A DNA stretch of 64,000 nt from Orbilia blumenaviensis (GCA_036872755.1 JAVHNS010000004.1:62001-126000); one strand, 5' to 3'. Shown: positions 25,126 to 37,036, numbered from the stretch's first letter. Notes: generated by a model not told the origin, from the letters alone. Made by a program: numbers and translations.

Positions 25126-25133
25126 TATAAATA
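25126..25133 (+). promoter_or_regulatory. Possible TATA box of phosphofructokinase
   Basis: The octamer TATAAATA lies 430 bases before the ATG and is followed by sequence rich in C and T. A strongly expressed glycolytic gene with a long leader would fit this placing, but the transcription start is not visible. Confidence 0.35.
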
Positions 25134-25560
25134 CTTCAAGTGTTCTTACTCAATAGATCACTACGATAGACTTTCATTTCGGCATCACCATCATTTGAAT
25201 ACTGGCACCTGATCGCGACCAAACCTCTGGTTTACTATACTAGTACTACCGTCGTTACATTTCTACGCACTGCACTGAAACAGCACCCAGATACTCCCCT
25301 AAACAAGATACCGACCTGCTGGTAACCACCTACCTGTAGCCCCTCTACTTAAGAAGTATTTTCTTAACTAGGCCCAGTGCTTAAGGTACCAGTATCTCGA
25401 GGACCCCTCGCACTCCTGCTCTGATCTCAAACCACCTGGTACTCATTTAATCAAGCATCCTTCCTAACGCAAGCTGACGTCTCTGCTTCAACGGGGACGG
25501 AACTGGTGCTTTTCTTGGCTGCGAAGTCCACAGCTATCGTCACCATTACCCGCCGTCACA

Positions 25561-28500
25561 ATGGTAACTCCCGACGCCCAGAACTTTCACAACTATCTTG
25601 GGTAATAAACACTCCCTTTTCTCTTCCATTCTACCCACCCTTTTGTCCATTCATCCGGGCTAATTTCTATCTTCGTCTGTCCAAGTGGTGTTTCGTTCGT
25701 CTCCTTGATCGCCCCCAATGAGGATCTGTTTTATGAAACGATCACATACTACACCGACCTTGGATTCATAGAAACGCTGGTCTACGACAGAGCCAATCCT
25801 GCTGCCAGCCAACATCAAGATGATCTCTGTTTCCTCAGTGACAGGGAAACTTGGCTCCATACCGACCCTGAGCAAGAGGGTCAGGGTACTGCCATCACCA
25901 TCAAAATCCGACTGGTAACCGCGGCAAAACTAGAAGAAGACACACCGAGTCCAAGGAGGCTAAGGAGAAGCTCCACCCTGTACCCCCCAACAGATATCCG
26001 AGACTGGAGGGGTGCAAAGCAAGCCTTGGTCCTATTCTCCCCAAAGCTTGACAAAATAATACAGCTTCTCAAGGCAAAGGGATATGTCTACCAAGCTCAA
26101 CCAAGTGAACATGCCCCATTTGAAATCTACACTTATGATCCGCTTTCGACCCTGGTGGGCTTTACATCTAAGTCAAACCCATTCACAACCATCGTTAAAC
26201 CAGTGCCTGCGATTTCTAAAGAGAACAAAGCCATCCTTCCAAGCGTCGAACTTAGCTCTGATACCAAGAGGAGAAAAATTGCCGTTATGACTAGCGGTGG
26301 TGATTCCCCTGGTATGAGCGGAGCGGTCCGGGCGGTCGTCCGCACAGCGATAGCAATGGGTCACGATGCTTATTGTATCTATGAAGGCTATGAGGGGCTG
26401 GTACAAGGCGGTGATCTCATAAAAAAGATGGGTTGGGAAGATGTTCGCGGCTGGCTCTCAGAAGGTGGCACGTTGATTGGAACCGCTCGGTGCGCTGCAT
26501 TCCGCCAACGCCCAGGTCGTTTGGCAGCAGCGAAGAATCTTGTCATAAACGGGATCGATGGGCTCATTGTTTGTGGCGGCGATGGTTCACTCACCGGAGC
26601 CGATCTTTTCCGAGAGGAGTGGCCAAGTCTAATCGAAGAGTTAATTAACAACGAGGAAATAACAAGTGAGCAGGCAGAACCGTTCCAGACGCTAAACATT
26701 GCTGGTCTCGTTGGATCCATCGACAATGATATGTCTTGCACAGATGCCACAATTGGAGCCTACTCTTCTTTGGCCCGGATCTGTCAGGCTGTTGACTACA
26801 TTGATGCTACTGCAGCATCCCATCAAAGGGCCTTTATAATTGAGGTTATGGGGAGACACTGTGGTTGGTTAGCCGTGATGTCCGGTGTGAGTACTGGTGC
26901 AGACTACATATTTATCCCGGAAAAGCCCCCTGGGGAAGGGTGGGAGAAACAAATGTGTGATATCATTGCTCGGGTAGGTCATTATACTGGACCATGGTAA
27001 TTCTCTCGTCTTCTGTTAACTAATGTTGGGTACAGCACAGGAAACTTGGAAAGCGAAAGACTATTGTCATTGTCGCAGAAGGTGCTATCGATAGAGATTT
27101 GAAGCCTATCACTTCAGAGTATGTCAAAAAGGTGCTGGTTGATGTTTTGAAGCTTGATACCCGAGTCACCTGCCTGGGACACGTTCAAAGAGGTGGCACC
27201 GCTGTTGCCTATGACAGAATGCTTGCATCGCTACAAGGTGTGGAAGCCGTGAGAGCGGTAGTGAACGCAAAACCTGGAAATCCTAGTCCGATGATCGCCA
27301 TTACTGAAAACAAGATTACGAGGAAGCCATTGGTCGAGGCCGTAAGGATGGTAAGCGGGCGCCATATACTCTAATCGTGTTCTTCTGGCATATAATTGCT
27401 TACACCCAGGATTCGTTAGACTAAAGGCGTCGCCGAAGCCATTAAAAACAAAGAGTTTGACCGCGCCATGAAGCTTCGGGACGCAGAGTTCGATGAATAC
27501 TATCGGGCTTTCATAGCAACTACGGTAACCGGTAAAGAAAAGGATAGGCTTCCGGAAGAAAAGGTATTTAGGAATATATGACCGCTAACCCCCCAATCTC
27601 AGATGTTCATATACTAAGTTGGGTCTAGCGCAAACGATACGCCATCGTCCATGTGGGTGCGCCTGCTGGAGGCATGAATGCAGCGACGAGAGCAGCTGCT
27701 CTTTACTGTATAAGTCGCGGTCATCGGGCATTTGCTATACACAACGGCTTCCCAGGGTTGGTCCGACACGATTCTGTTCGAGAATTGACCTGGCTTGGGG
27801 TAGAAGGCTGGGCTATCCGCGGAGGAAGCGAGATAGGGACCAACAGGACGGAGCCTGCGGTGGACTTGGGGATGGTTGCCTGGTATTTTCAAAAGTACCA
27901 GTTCGATGGTTTGCTAATCATTGGCGGGTTTGAAGCCTATAAGTCCCTATCGGAGCTCCGAAAGGCCCGGCAGTCCTACCCTGCTTTCAGGATTCCTATG
28001 GTGTGTCTTCCGGCGACAATCAGCAACAATGTGCCTGGTACCGAATATTCAATTGGGAGTGATACTTGCTTGAATGCCCTCATCGATTACTGCGACGCCA
28101 TCAAGCAGAGCGCCAGTGCAAGCAGGAGAAGGGTTTTTGTGTAAGGCTACCCTTTCTATTCCTAATACTGTACCTTCTAATAGTTTTTTTTTTTTTTTTG
28201 CTAGTGTTGAGTGCCAGGGAGGGCGTAGTGGGTATGTTGCAACAATGGGCGGTCTTTCCACTGGCGCTCTGGCCGTCTATACGCCAGAAGAAGGAATTAA
28301 GCTTGAGACCCTGATGAAAGATATCAATACCCTGCGGGGGAGTTTCGCACACGACCAAGGAATGAACAGAGCCGGGAAAATTATCCTGAGGTGAGAGATC
28401 CAGCATATGTTGTTCCTTTATTTTTGGTGCTGGTTGGGCGCTGACCAAACTGTGGCGAGCAGAAATGAGAAGGCATCGGCTACCTACACTACCGAAATCA

Positions 28501-28964
28501 TTGCCAATATGATTCGTGAGGAGGCTCAGGGCCGCTTTGAGTCCCGAACCTCAATCCCAGGCCATGTACAACAAGGTGGAACTCCCTCGCCGATGGATCG
28601 TGTGCGAGCCGTCCGTCTCGCAACAAAGTGTATCCAGTATTTGGAGACGCACGGGGGTACCAAGGCAGAAGTACTCGACAACCCAGAATCGGCGGCGGTC
28701 ATTGGTATCAAGGGAGCGGCAGTCGTTTTCACCCCAATGGCAATTCTTGAGGCCACCGACACCGACTGGGAAAATCGGCGACCGAAACAGGCGTACTGGC
28801 GCAATCTTAGGGGGATTGTTGACGTGCTCTCGGGTCGCAAACAGGCGTTTGATGCAGCGGATCTTGCTGATGATATCGAAGAGCAGACCCAGGAACAAGG
28901 ACCCAGCCAAGAAATTGAACGAACGAAAGATGTGGACACGGCGAATGCAGAGGGGGCGAGCTGA
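25561..28964 (+). CDS. ATP-dependent 6-phosphofructokinase (fused two-domain eukaryotic type)
   Basis: Cytosolic glycolytic enzyme that phosphorylates fructose 6-phosphate. It has an N-terminal glyoxalase-like extension typical of fungi ([20 protein letters not shown], then a proline-rich linker) and two tandem phosphofructokinase halves. The N-terminal catalytic half has [18 protein letters not shown], the ATP-site [12 protein letters not shown], the catalytic-aspartate block [12 protein letters not shown] and [10 protein letters not shown]. After an intron near 26985 it continues [16 protein letters not shown]. The C-terminal regulatory half has [53 protein letters not shown] and [16 protein letters not shown]. 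Exon 1 is only 41 coding nt (25561-25601), spliced to T-GGT at about 25685. The two halves sit in one gene model with short introns, so they are not two genes. The acidic tail after residue DAADLADD is variable in this family. Confidence 0.95.
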
Positions 28965-30236
28965 GCAAAATTAGGATACGTGACCGCCCTAAGTACATAT
29001 GTGACGATGCCGCCGCCGCCGCTTGAACGGACACTGATGTTTGCATTGTTTGGGTCCAAAGCCTGTGACATAGCCGCTGTGCATATGCATTGTGTGTAGT
29101 GGTTTTTCGTCTTCCTTTTTTTTTCTTTTCTTCTTCTTCTTCTCATTGGTGTCTTTTCTTCTTCTTCTTCTTTTTGACTTCTTCTCTTCTTCTTCCTTCG
29201 CTTCCCTTCCTTTGATACAATGCAATACGCACAATGCGAATCGAACGCAACAAATTTAATGGAATGGGCTGTTGCAAAAAACCTCACATTGGGACGTAGC
29301 TTAGGGTGTTAACGTTTGTGAATCAAATGGTCCGCTGTACATACCTACATACCTAATACACACACACATACTTAAAGTACATAGATATCTATAGAATGCA
29401 GGCTAGGTGCTCAATAAGGACATCTTAACTGTGACAGCTTTGACAGCATACGCCTTGTATATACCCAGATACCTAGGTGTATATAGCTACTGGATGGGGT
29501 GCGCCATACGGACATATAGGTACCCACTCCATACAGCGAAGTTAATCCTACTAACTTATAAGCTGCCCAGGTAAGTAGGTACCTACCTACTAGGCCTAGG
29601 TAGGAGATACCCGGCTAATAATACAGTACAATACCAACAGATGTCGACGTCAGACGGATATGCAACTCGTGAGTTATATTAATTTCAATTTCAATTTTTT
29701 TTTTTTTTTGGTTTCCCCCAACGCCTTTTCCCTCACCCAGCCGATACCGCAAACGTTAAAACGAGCAAACGTTACAGCATCAAACGTAAACCTCATCCGC
29801 CAAAATAAAATAAAATAAAAGGCCCCAACGAACGGGATACCAAATTTAAGCCATCGCAAGAGATCGCAAAGGAATCAGTACTCATTGTCCCTTCCGATTA
29901 TTCTAATAGAGATCCGCTCGTGCTTGCGGCATTGCTGTCGATTGCAACGGTTCCTGGAGCCCTTCCTGACCTGTGCGCGATATCGATAGCCTCCGTCCCA
30001 ATCTGTTCTGCCAACAAATTATTATTCGATACACTAGTGAGTAAGTCCTTTCCCAGATACTCAAATACCTACTTAGGTAAGAGGTACCTTACCTACCTAC
30101 CTACCTACCTACCTCCCAGCTCCCACCTAAGTGCCTGCTTCCTTGTGTGTACCCACTCGCATCGTCCTTCCACCTCTTCCTTGGTGTATATTCATACTTT
30201 TAAAATCATACTTAGTCTCGAATCCTCCTCTCCAAT
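28965..30236. other. Intergenic, with CTT-rich tracts and ACCT tetramers
   Basis: Between two genes read in the same direction. It contains a CTT/TTC-rich block at 29105-29205, a poly-T run near 29696-29710, and ACCTACCT tandem tetramers at 30083-30115 just upstream of PDB1. No gene is recognised. Confidence 0.5.
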
Positions 30237-31839
30237 ATGTCGGCGAAGTTGACGACGACACGGTTGCTTTCTCAAACCCTCAGAGGGGCATTCAATGGCC
30301 CTCAGCTTGCGACCCGCCGGTCGATAGCGTCGCTGACGCGCACCTCCCACCCGATCCGCCCCCTCTCCAATACTATCCCCAAATTTACCAACCACCAGAC
30401 ACGGATGTTGGCGTCGGCGACTGACGTCAAGGAGTACACCGTTCGTGATGCCCTGAATGAAGCGCTAGCTGAGGAGCTCGAGGCAGACTCCAAAGTCTTC
30501 ATCATGGGTGAAGAAGGTACCCCGGTCAACCCTACGCAAATACTTTGGTCCGGCTATCTCTAACTGACAACGGTGTCACCACCACCACCACCACCGCCAT
30601 TACAGTTGCTCTTTACAATGGCGCATACAAGGTCACAAAGGGTCTGTTCGATAGATTTGGGCCTGATCGGGTGAGTTGAACCACTGTGGTTTTCCAACAT
30701 ACTTTCCAATGAAGCTTTTGCTAATCCTGGGAATTTCTAGGTCATCGATACTCCCATCACGGAGTCGGGTTTCGCTGGCCTTGCTGTCGGAGCTGCGCTT
30801 GCTGGCCTGAAACCGATCACCGAATTCATGACCTGGTCCGCAAACCCTTTCCTCGCGACGCCTATTTCAATTAGCTAAATGAGCCTTTGTAGGAATTTTG
30901 CAATGCAGGCCATTGACCAAATCATCAACTCTGCCGCCAAAACCCATTACATGAGCGGAGGAATTCAACCTTGCAATATCACATTTCGAGGCCCCAACGG
31001 TTTCGCCGCTGGTGTAGCCGCTCAGCACAGATAAGTCACATGCTATCATGGAGAGCTCCGCGTTCCTAGCTGACCTGCATGCCGGCTTCTACCCAAGATT
31101 TTACGGCCTGGTACGGTTCAATTCCGGGATTGAAAGTTGTGACTCCGTGGAGTTCCGAAGACGCGAAGGGCTTGCTGAAAGCTGCGATCCGAGATCCTAA
31201 CCCCGTCGTCGTGAGTAATCCCAAGAGACAGAAGTTGGAAGTGCAAGCATGTTGAGAATGGCTCGCATAGGTCCTTGAGAATGAACTACTCTACGGGCAG
31301 TCTTTTCCGATGAGCGCTGCTGCTCAGAAGGATGACTTCGTTATTCCGGTAAGCGTTCCCCCCCCAAAAAAAAAAAACAAGGCCGGAGTAGGCAAATCAG
31401 ACCCAAAAACTAAACCAAATACTTCTGATAGTTCGGAAAAGCCAAGATTGAACGGGTTGGAAAAGATGTCACTCTTGTTTCCCTGTCTCGCTGCGTTGGT
31501 CAGTGTTTGACCGCGGCGGAAAAGTTGAAGGCTGAGTACGGCATCGAGGCCGAGGTCATCAACCTCCGATCTATCAAGCCGATGGATGTTGAAGCTATTG
31601 TCAAATCAGTCAAGAAGACCGGTCACCTGATTGCTGTTGAAAGCGGTTTCCCAAGCTTTGGCGTCTCGAGCGAGATTTTGGCTCTTTCTATGGAGTATAT
31701 GTTTGACTACCTAGACTCCCCAGCCCAGCGGATTACTGGAGCTGAGGTGCCAACTCCATATGCTCAGGGATTGGAAGCCATGTCTTTCCCCGATGACGAC
31801 CTTATTTTCAGGAAAACTGCCCAGCTTTTGCGCGTTTGA
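30237..31839 (+). CDS. PDB1: Pyruvate dehydrogenase E1 component, beta subunit, mitochondrial
   Basis: Beta subunit of the thiamine-diphosphate E1 enzyme that feeds pyruvate carbon into acetyl-CoA in the mitochondrial matrix. The first exon has a Ser/Arg/Thr-rich presequence ([17 protein letters not shown]) followed by [17 protein letters not shown] and IMGEE. Then come [98 protein letters not shown] and, at the end, [14 protein letters not shown] and PTPYAQGLE. Most introns are GT-AG. The one between AAQHS and QDFT cannot be spliced correctly by GT-AG rules and fits AT-AC ends (31031-31092; see separate entry). Another intron holds a C8A12 tract near 31350-31377. The protein is otherwise complete, at about 375 residues. 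Confidence 0.95.
31031..31092 (+). other. PDB1: Predicted AT-AC intron in PDB1
   Basis: The coding sequence CAG CAC AG is followed by ATAAGTCACATG, and coding resumes at C CAA GAT TTT after CTTCTAC. Removing the 62 bases that start AT and end AC gives [12 protein letters not shown], the invariant family sequence, in frame. Without splicing, the reading stops at TAA two codons on. A branch-like CTGAC sits 19 bases before the end. The 5' end ATAAGT is the U2-type AT-AC form, not the U12-type ATATCCTT. This is deduced from conservation only. Confidence 0.75.
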
Positions 31840-32626
31840 AATATGGTCTGATGGAGGGTTTTAACTCGGGACATAGATGGGGGGTTGAATCCAGTCCTGC
31901 CAAACACCATTTGCAATATCGTTGCACACTAAATGTACAAGAACAAAACCAAACCTCACCATATACATACCAAGAATACTCTTTTTTTTCCCCGGTAGTT
32001 ATTTTGTTTATTTGTTTCTCATGGGCCATAGGGAGGTTCCGCCTAGTCTTTTCCAGAGGACGCCGGCGAGAACATGCATCAAACTGTGGTGAAAACTCTG
32101 TACATATCTTAGATATATTAAAGTAGTACAAAGACGATGGTGGCATGTGCACTTGGACAAAGGACTGATGCTAATGCTACAGATGCATATGCATACACGT
32201 GTGAGACTCGATAGGTACGCACCACCAGATCTTGTGTTTGCGGTGTTTGGTGCCCTGGCCGGCCTCATCGGCCTGCAGTCGTAAAGTTCCATTTAGACGT
32301 CATCTAGATCTCGGGTTTCCCATCCGGCCATTCAATTCATGAATATTTATAATGCGCCTTTGTAGCCGGCACTATCTGCACGCCCAGCTGCAGGGGCGTA
32401 TATTTGGAGAAAAACTTTATATTTAACGCATCCCCAACACAATTAATACATGAAGAAACGCTCGAAACCCTGGATGGCACTACGCAGGTACCTACCTAAG
32501 TGCTTGGTTGCAGCCTGAACACATACCAAAGCTAACGGACGCAGCTTTTTCCTCGGCTGGCTGGCTTCCCTGCGACTTTTAGCTATTAATTAATACTGCA
32601 CAACATTCAAACTCCATGTCCATAAA
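31840..32626. other. Intergenic between PDB1 and MZM1
   Basis: Holds the PDB1 3' untranslated region and the MZM1 promoter, both read rightward. The sequence is A/T-rich, with one ACCTACCTAAG word near 32488. No gene is recognised. Confidence 0.55.
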
Positions 32627-33140
32627 ATGAGTGCTCTACATGCTTACCGGGCGCTACTCCGCGCCTCGCAGGTCGCTTTTCAAGGTGAAGCTTCTTCTTC
32701 TCCTCCTCCTCCTCCTCCTCCTCCCTCTGGTGTCCCTGCCTAGCACATTCTAAACATCGATCTCAATCTGAACGATATTAATCCTTCGAAAATCGGTCCA
32801 ACAGGCGATTCTAGGCTTCTCTTGGTTTCACACAGGGAAATACGGACTCAGTTTGAACGAAATTTGGACGGCAATTCTGCGGGTGAAAAGGACGAGAAGA
32901 TCAAGCACGCCTTCGAGGTAGCTAAATTCCTCAAACAGAACGTAGTGCAGGCAGAGAAAGTGGATGGTGAAGAAAAATTTAGTACGTATGCATTCTTCGA
33001 GTGACAGCGATAATTTCGTTCTGACGTGCGAGCTCCCGAGAATAGAGTTGCAGCTACGCGATGAAACCGAAAGAGGAGACAATGAAAGTATTAAGACTCC
33101 CTTGAAGGGCCGGGTTGGGAAGTTTGAGAAGTGTAGTTAG
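32627..33140 (+). CDS. MZM1: LYR-motif protein Mzm1 (LYRM7), complex III assembly factor
   Basis: Small mitochondrial matrix chaperone that holds the Rieske iron-sulphur protein during assembly of respiratory complex III. Three exons join in frame. MSALHAYRALLRASQVAFQ (32627-32684) carries the LYR-type motif, here AYR. It is followed by GDSRLLLVSHREIRTQFE through NVVQAEKVDGEEKF, and finally KLQLRDETERGDNESIK to the stop. The TERGDNESIK block and the VVQ..VDGEEKF block are characteristic. At about 120 residues it has the usual length. The first intron has a CTT/CTC trinucleotide tract (32692-32723). The gene is convergent with SLT11, whose stop is 255 bases away. Confidence 0.92.
32692..32723. 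repeat. CTT/CTC microsatellite in MZM1 intron 1
   Basis: About ten pyrimidine trinucleotides in tandem (CTTCTTCTT then CTC repeats) within the first intron. Confidence 0.85.
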
Positions 33141-33395
33141 ATATGTCGCACCAGAGCGGGATCCCCATTGTCTCGTTGGAAAGCCACTACTACCGCCCCC
33201 AGTCCATTTATTAACAATCATGATACTACATGCAAGTTCACTATGCAAATTAATGTACAAAACCCAAGTGACACTTGGGACGAAACTTCTGGCGCAATAA
33301 GCACATATATCCAAATACAACCGGACACCCTGTGAATGATCCCCAAACGCCTTAAATGATACCAAAGCTGGAAAATCAGACTCGAAACTCGAAGA

Positions 33396-34721
33396 TTACT
33401 CCGGCCTTTGTGAGGGGTAGAGGAATCCATCATCTTCAGACCCAGGGGGCTTCATTGCGGTATTGAGACCCTCGGCCGTGGGGTCGGCATTATTACTGCT
33501 TGATTCAGCAGCAGCATTATTGATGTTTGAACTGGAAGTCTTCGACCCAGCTTTGGTCATCGCCGAAATTTGGGCCCTGTCGATGCTACCAAGGGGACGC
33601 GGTTTTCCCCACATTATCCTTAACGGACACCCGGCGATAATCGCTTTTCCTTGGCAAGATTCTGCTGCGGCCTCTGCTCCGGCTCGCGTTTGAAAGTTTA
33701 CGAATGCACATCTGGAGTGATGAACGCAAACGATGGATCGAATTTGCCCAAAGGCAGAGAAAAATGTACGGACAGCGTGCTCTGCGAGATCATCTTCAAC
33801 TCTATATTATGCCATACCGTTAGTATCAGTGGTTATTGTAAGCAAAAAGAAGGAATGAACTCCTACCCTAAAAGAAAAAGTGATGTGATGCTCTTGTCTG
33901 CAGGGGGTTCAATATCCTGCGGACCGGGCGGTAGTTGAGCTGCTGAGGGGAAATTTCGAGCCGGACCCCTCTGGCCTCCCCTATTCCTGTCGCCACCTCC
34001 CCTGCCTCTGTCGCCGCCGCCCCTGCCTCTGTCGCCGCCGCCTCCTCCCCTTGTTCTCACAGGGCCTGGGCCAACCTTATTTGCAATGCCACCTTCGTCT
34101 CTATTTCTTCGAGGCCGTTTATAGTATGGCTCGCTATTGGCTAGTCTTTTTAATAGATCTCTCGCAGCAGAGTCGGTCTTTTCGTATTCTTCGGGAATCT
34201 CGCCTTCAATCAATTTGTTTTCGGTGTTTTGTGCGTAGTATTGTTTGTTGATTTCTGAGGAAGGGCCTTGGGCGACGAGTTTCAGAGCAGCATCACGAAC
34301 GACGATTGGGAGGCCGAAGGAAAGGTCGAGCATGCAGCATTGACAACAATTTTTTAACCTGGCGCAGGTAAGGCAGATCTGCGACGGGTATCTTAGTTAA
34401 GATTGTAATAATATAGAAGAAGAGCAGATCGCAGAAAGATGTCATACATTTGTTTTTTTATAACGACTATTACGGTCCGGGAGCCATTTGAATACTGTAA
34501 AAGGCCGGGTGCATATCTTGCATTCTGCACCATAGTTCTCCTTGATCATCTGGACATATGGATTTTCCGGTAGGCAGTTTTCACAAACAGACGGGAAGTC
34601 GGTGGTCTCGGATCCGGACTACATAAGCGGCGTAGAAGCGTTAGCAACGAGAGTAGGTGGGAATGATGATGAGGTGCGTAGCGACACGACTTACCCTGTT
34701 TATATCGGCCTTGGGAGGCAT
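33396..34721 (-). CDS. SLT11: Pre-mRNA splicing factor Slt11/Ecm2 (RBM22, Cwf5)
   Basis: Zinc-finger and RRM protein of the spliceosome that contacts the U6/U2 catalytic RNA region. Exon 1 encodes MPPKADINR (34721 to about 34695). The next gives [20 protein letters not shown] and a cysteine-rich segment ([27 protein letters not shown]) that binds zinc. [17 protein letters not shown] follows, with [17 protein letters not shown] sequence close behind. An Arg/Gly-rich linker of [14 protein letters not shown] repeats (about 33990-34050) precedes the RRM, whose first strand is SITSLFLLG, spliced to [29 protein letters not shown] is the RNP1-side block. The C terminus is Ser/Asn-rich. The first residues and zinc-finger spacing match the family, so the start is secure. 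It is head-to-head with ERG6 across 551 bases. Confidence 0.93.
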
Positions 34722-35272
34722 CTTGAGATGTAGGTGGGGGGCGACGTTTAGATTTGTGGCGGTAGGTTGATGGTGCGTTGGAAAGGACGTCGTGAAGGGA
34801 AATGTGACCACGCGTGAGCATGAGTTGCTGACTCAGAGATGACTCAGCAGAATAGGAAATAAAGGAAGGTCGACACTGTCGGCCGACAGGAGCCCGGCGG
34901 CCGGACACTGCAGCATCCGGTGTTCTTGGCATATTTGGCAGGGGATCCCGGCGCAGGTCTCGGACGCCAACACCACACCTACTCGCCCGACTGGGTGCTT
35001 CGGTGCCCGTAGCCAACTGCAAAGGAAAGAAAAAAAAAAAAACAAAGCTGTCCAGTTAGCTCACTCCTGAATTCGGTCCCTTTTTATGATCAGATGCTGG
35101 TGGCTTCTCCTTCTCTCTTTTTCATCTATCTACCATCTTCCTCGGTCTATTCTTCTCTTCTATTTCTAGCGGAATTCGAACCTTCATCTCAATTGTTTCT
35201 CTATCAATTGTAACACGTTAACACTCCATTTCCTCCAACTCCACTAAACTCACACTCACATTCATATTCAAC
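34722..35272. promoter_or_regulatory. Divergent promoter between SLT11 and ERG6
   Basis: 551 bases between divergent starts. The ERG6 side (35095-35175) is strongly pyrimidine-rich, a common feature of highly expressed fungal promoters and leaders. No sterol-response element could be assigned with confidence. Confidence 0.5.
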
Positions 35273-36562
35273 ATGGTTGCCGCTACAAAACTCGAAAAGG
35301 AGGATCACCAGCGTGATGCCGACTTCTCTAAGGCTATGCACGGTCAAGTCAGTGAAGCTGGTTATTTTGCCGGCTTCCTAGGCAAGGACAAGAGTGCTTC
35401 TGCCGAAGCTGCTAAAGAATACTTCAAACACTGGGATGGGTTCGAAGATGGCAATGAGACTGAAGAGGAGAAGCAGAAGCGATTGGCCGAATATGCTACT
35501 CTCACACGTCACTACTACAACCTTGCCACTGATCTCTACGAAAATGGCTGGGGCCAATCCTTCCATTTCTGTAGATTTTACCCTGGCGAAGCTTTCAACC
35601 AAGCTATCGCCCGTCATGAGCATTTCCTGGCTCTGAAGATGGGTATCAAGCCTGGCATGCATGTTCTCGACGTTGGCTGTGGTGTCGGTGGCCCAGCGCG
35701 TGAGATCGCACGCTTCAGCGACTGCAAAATCACTGGTCTCAACAATAATGATTATCAGATCGCGAGGGCAACGATGTACGCTCATAAAGCTGGCCTCAGT
35801 AATCAGCTGGTAAGCAATTCCTCTCGTTGCCGGACTGTACAGTCGACCCCTATATGCTAATATATTCCCTGAGCAATAGAGATTTGCCAAAGGTGACTTT
35901 ATGCAAATGTCATTTGAACCAAACACATTTGATGCTGTTTACGCCATAGAAGCCACTGTCCATGCTCCAAGCCTTGCAGGTGTTTATGGGCAGATCTTCA
36001 ATGTCCTCAAGCCAGGTGGTGTTTTTGGAGTCTATGAGTGGCTCATGACCGAAAACTATGACGAAACCAATGCGGACCATAAGAGAATCCGCCGAGGTAT
36101 CGAACTGTAAGTCCCAATTTCCTCACATACTGTGTGAAAAATATATATAAAGTTATACGAGCCTAATCAATCGCATTTTATTTTAGGGGTGACGGAATTG
36201 CTCAAATGGTCCCTATCGAGGAATGCATCAAGGCTCTCAAGTCTGTTGGTTTCGAGGTCGAATATCAAGAGGACTTGGCTGATCGCCCCGATCCTATTCC
36301 ATGGTACTACCCGCTTGCTGGCAACATGAAGTACTGTGCTAGTCTCTCAGATATCTTCACCATTGGTAGAATGACCTGGGTTGGTCGAACCCTTGCTCAC
36401 TACCTGGTTGGTGCCCTCGAGACCGTTGGAATCGCCCCTCAGGGTGCCCGAAAAGCAGCGGATTCCCTTGCGACAGCAGCTGACGCCCTCGTGGAAGGTG
36501 GTGAGAAGAAGTTATTCACACCGATGTACCTTGCTATCGCAAGAAAGCCCGCCAACGCATAG
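35273..36562 (+). CDS. ERG6: Sterol 24-C-methyltransferase (Erg6)
   Basis: SAM-dependent enzyme of ergosterol synthesis that methylates C-24 of the sterol side chain (lanosterol in most moulds, zymosterol in yeast); it acts at the ER and on lipid droplets. The first exon has the sterol-binding region [19 protein letters not shown] and the SAM-binding motif [15 protein letters not shown] (near 35668-35712). The second exon has [14 protein letters not shown] and [15 protein letters not shown], and the third [27 protein letters not shown] and the C-terminal sterol_MT block up to [12 protein letters not shown]. Two introns (after SNQL and after RGIEL) are GT-AG. The predicted 377 or so residues match the family. 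The start is the first ATG after a CT-rich leader. This is a single complete copy; other moulds often keep paralogues elsewhere. Confidence 0.97.
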
Positions 36563-37036
36563 TCTTCTTTTGTCAGGCTTGCTACTTGGTTCTTTTCTCA
36601 CACAATATTTTCACGGCTTATAGTACTTTAATATTTGTACCTCTTCCATTCCAGCGGGTTGGGCGTTCGAATGCTGCCTGTGCTGTGAGGCCAAGCATAT
36701 ATATTTTTAGAAACAGCATATCCCAGAGTGGTCAATGTAATATAGATACTTTCGCAATAGACGTAATGACACAAGCGCAGTAGTAAACTGCTATTCACTC
36801 AAACCTTTGGAGTTTCTTTTAGTGTTACGGCTCAATTCCGTTTTAATTTAGTTAATTTGTTTACAAAAGGGAGCCAACGAAAGGGAGGATGTCTCCACGT
36901 CTCGATAAGTTACAGGGCTTTGGAAGGTGATTCTATTCTGCTTGAAATGGTTGCTAGTTTATCTAGGTACTGGGTACTTAAGTATTTAGCCATTCCGCTG
37001 AGGTAAGGGGGCTGTGGGAGCCAACTGAATGTTCGA
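36563..37036. other. Convergent 3' regions of ERG6 and ZUO1
   Basis: 474 bases of A/T-rich untranslated and intergenic sequence between convergent genes. No gene or repeat is recognised. Confidence 0.6.

Larger units (their letters stand above)
23641..25560. other. 1.9 kb intergenic region upstream of phosphofructokinase
   Basis: Holds the TAD2 3' end, a 21-A tract at 23968-23988, a 700-base stretch with no recognisable gene, and then the phosphofructokinase promoter with many CCTAGGTACC words (24835-25045). Short open frames on both strands have no family likeness. Confidence 0.5.

Noticed and set aside
25561..28964. Two separate phosphofructokinase genes in tandem
   Set aside because: The halves are joined by a continuous exon chain with proper introns; the fused form is normal for eukaryotes.
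28526..29287. 253-codon minus-strand frame over the phosphofructokinase 3' end
   Set aside because: It is a shadow of the kinase exon extended through CTT-rich intergenic repeats; no family motif.
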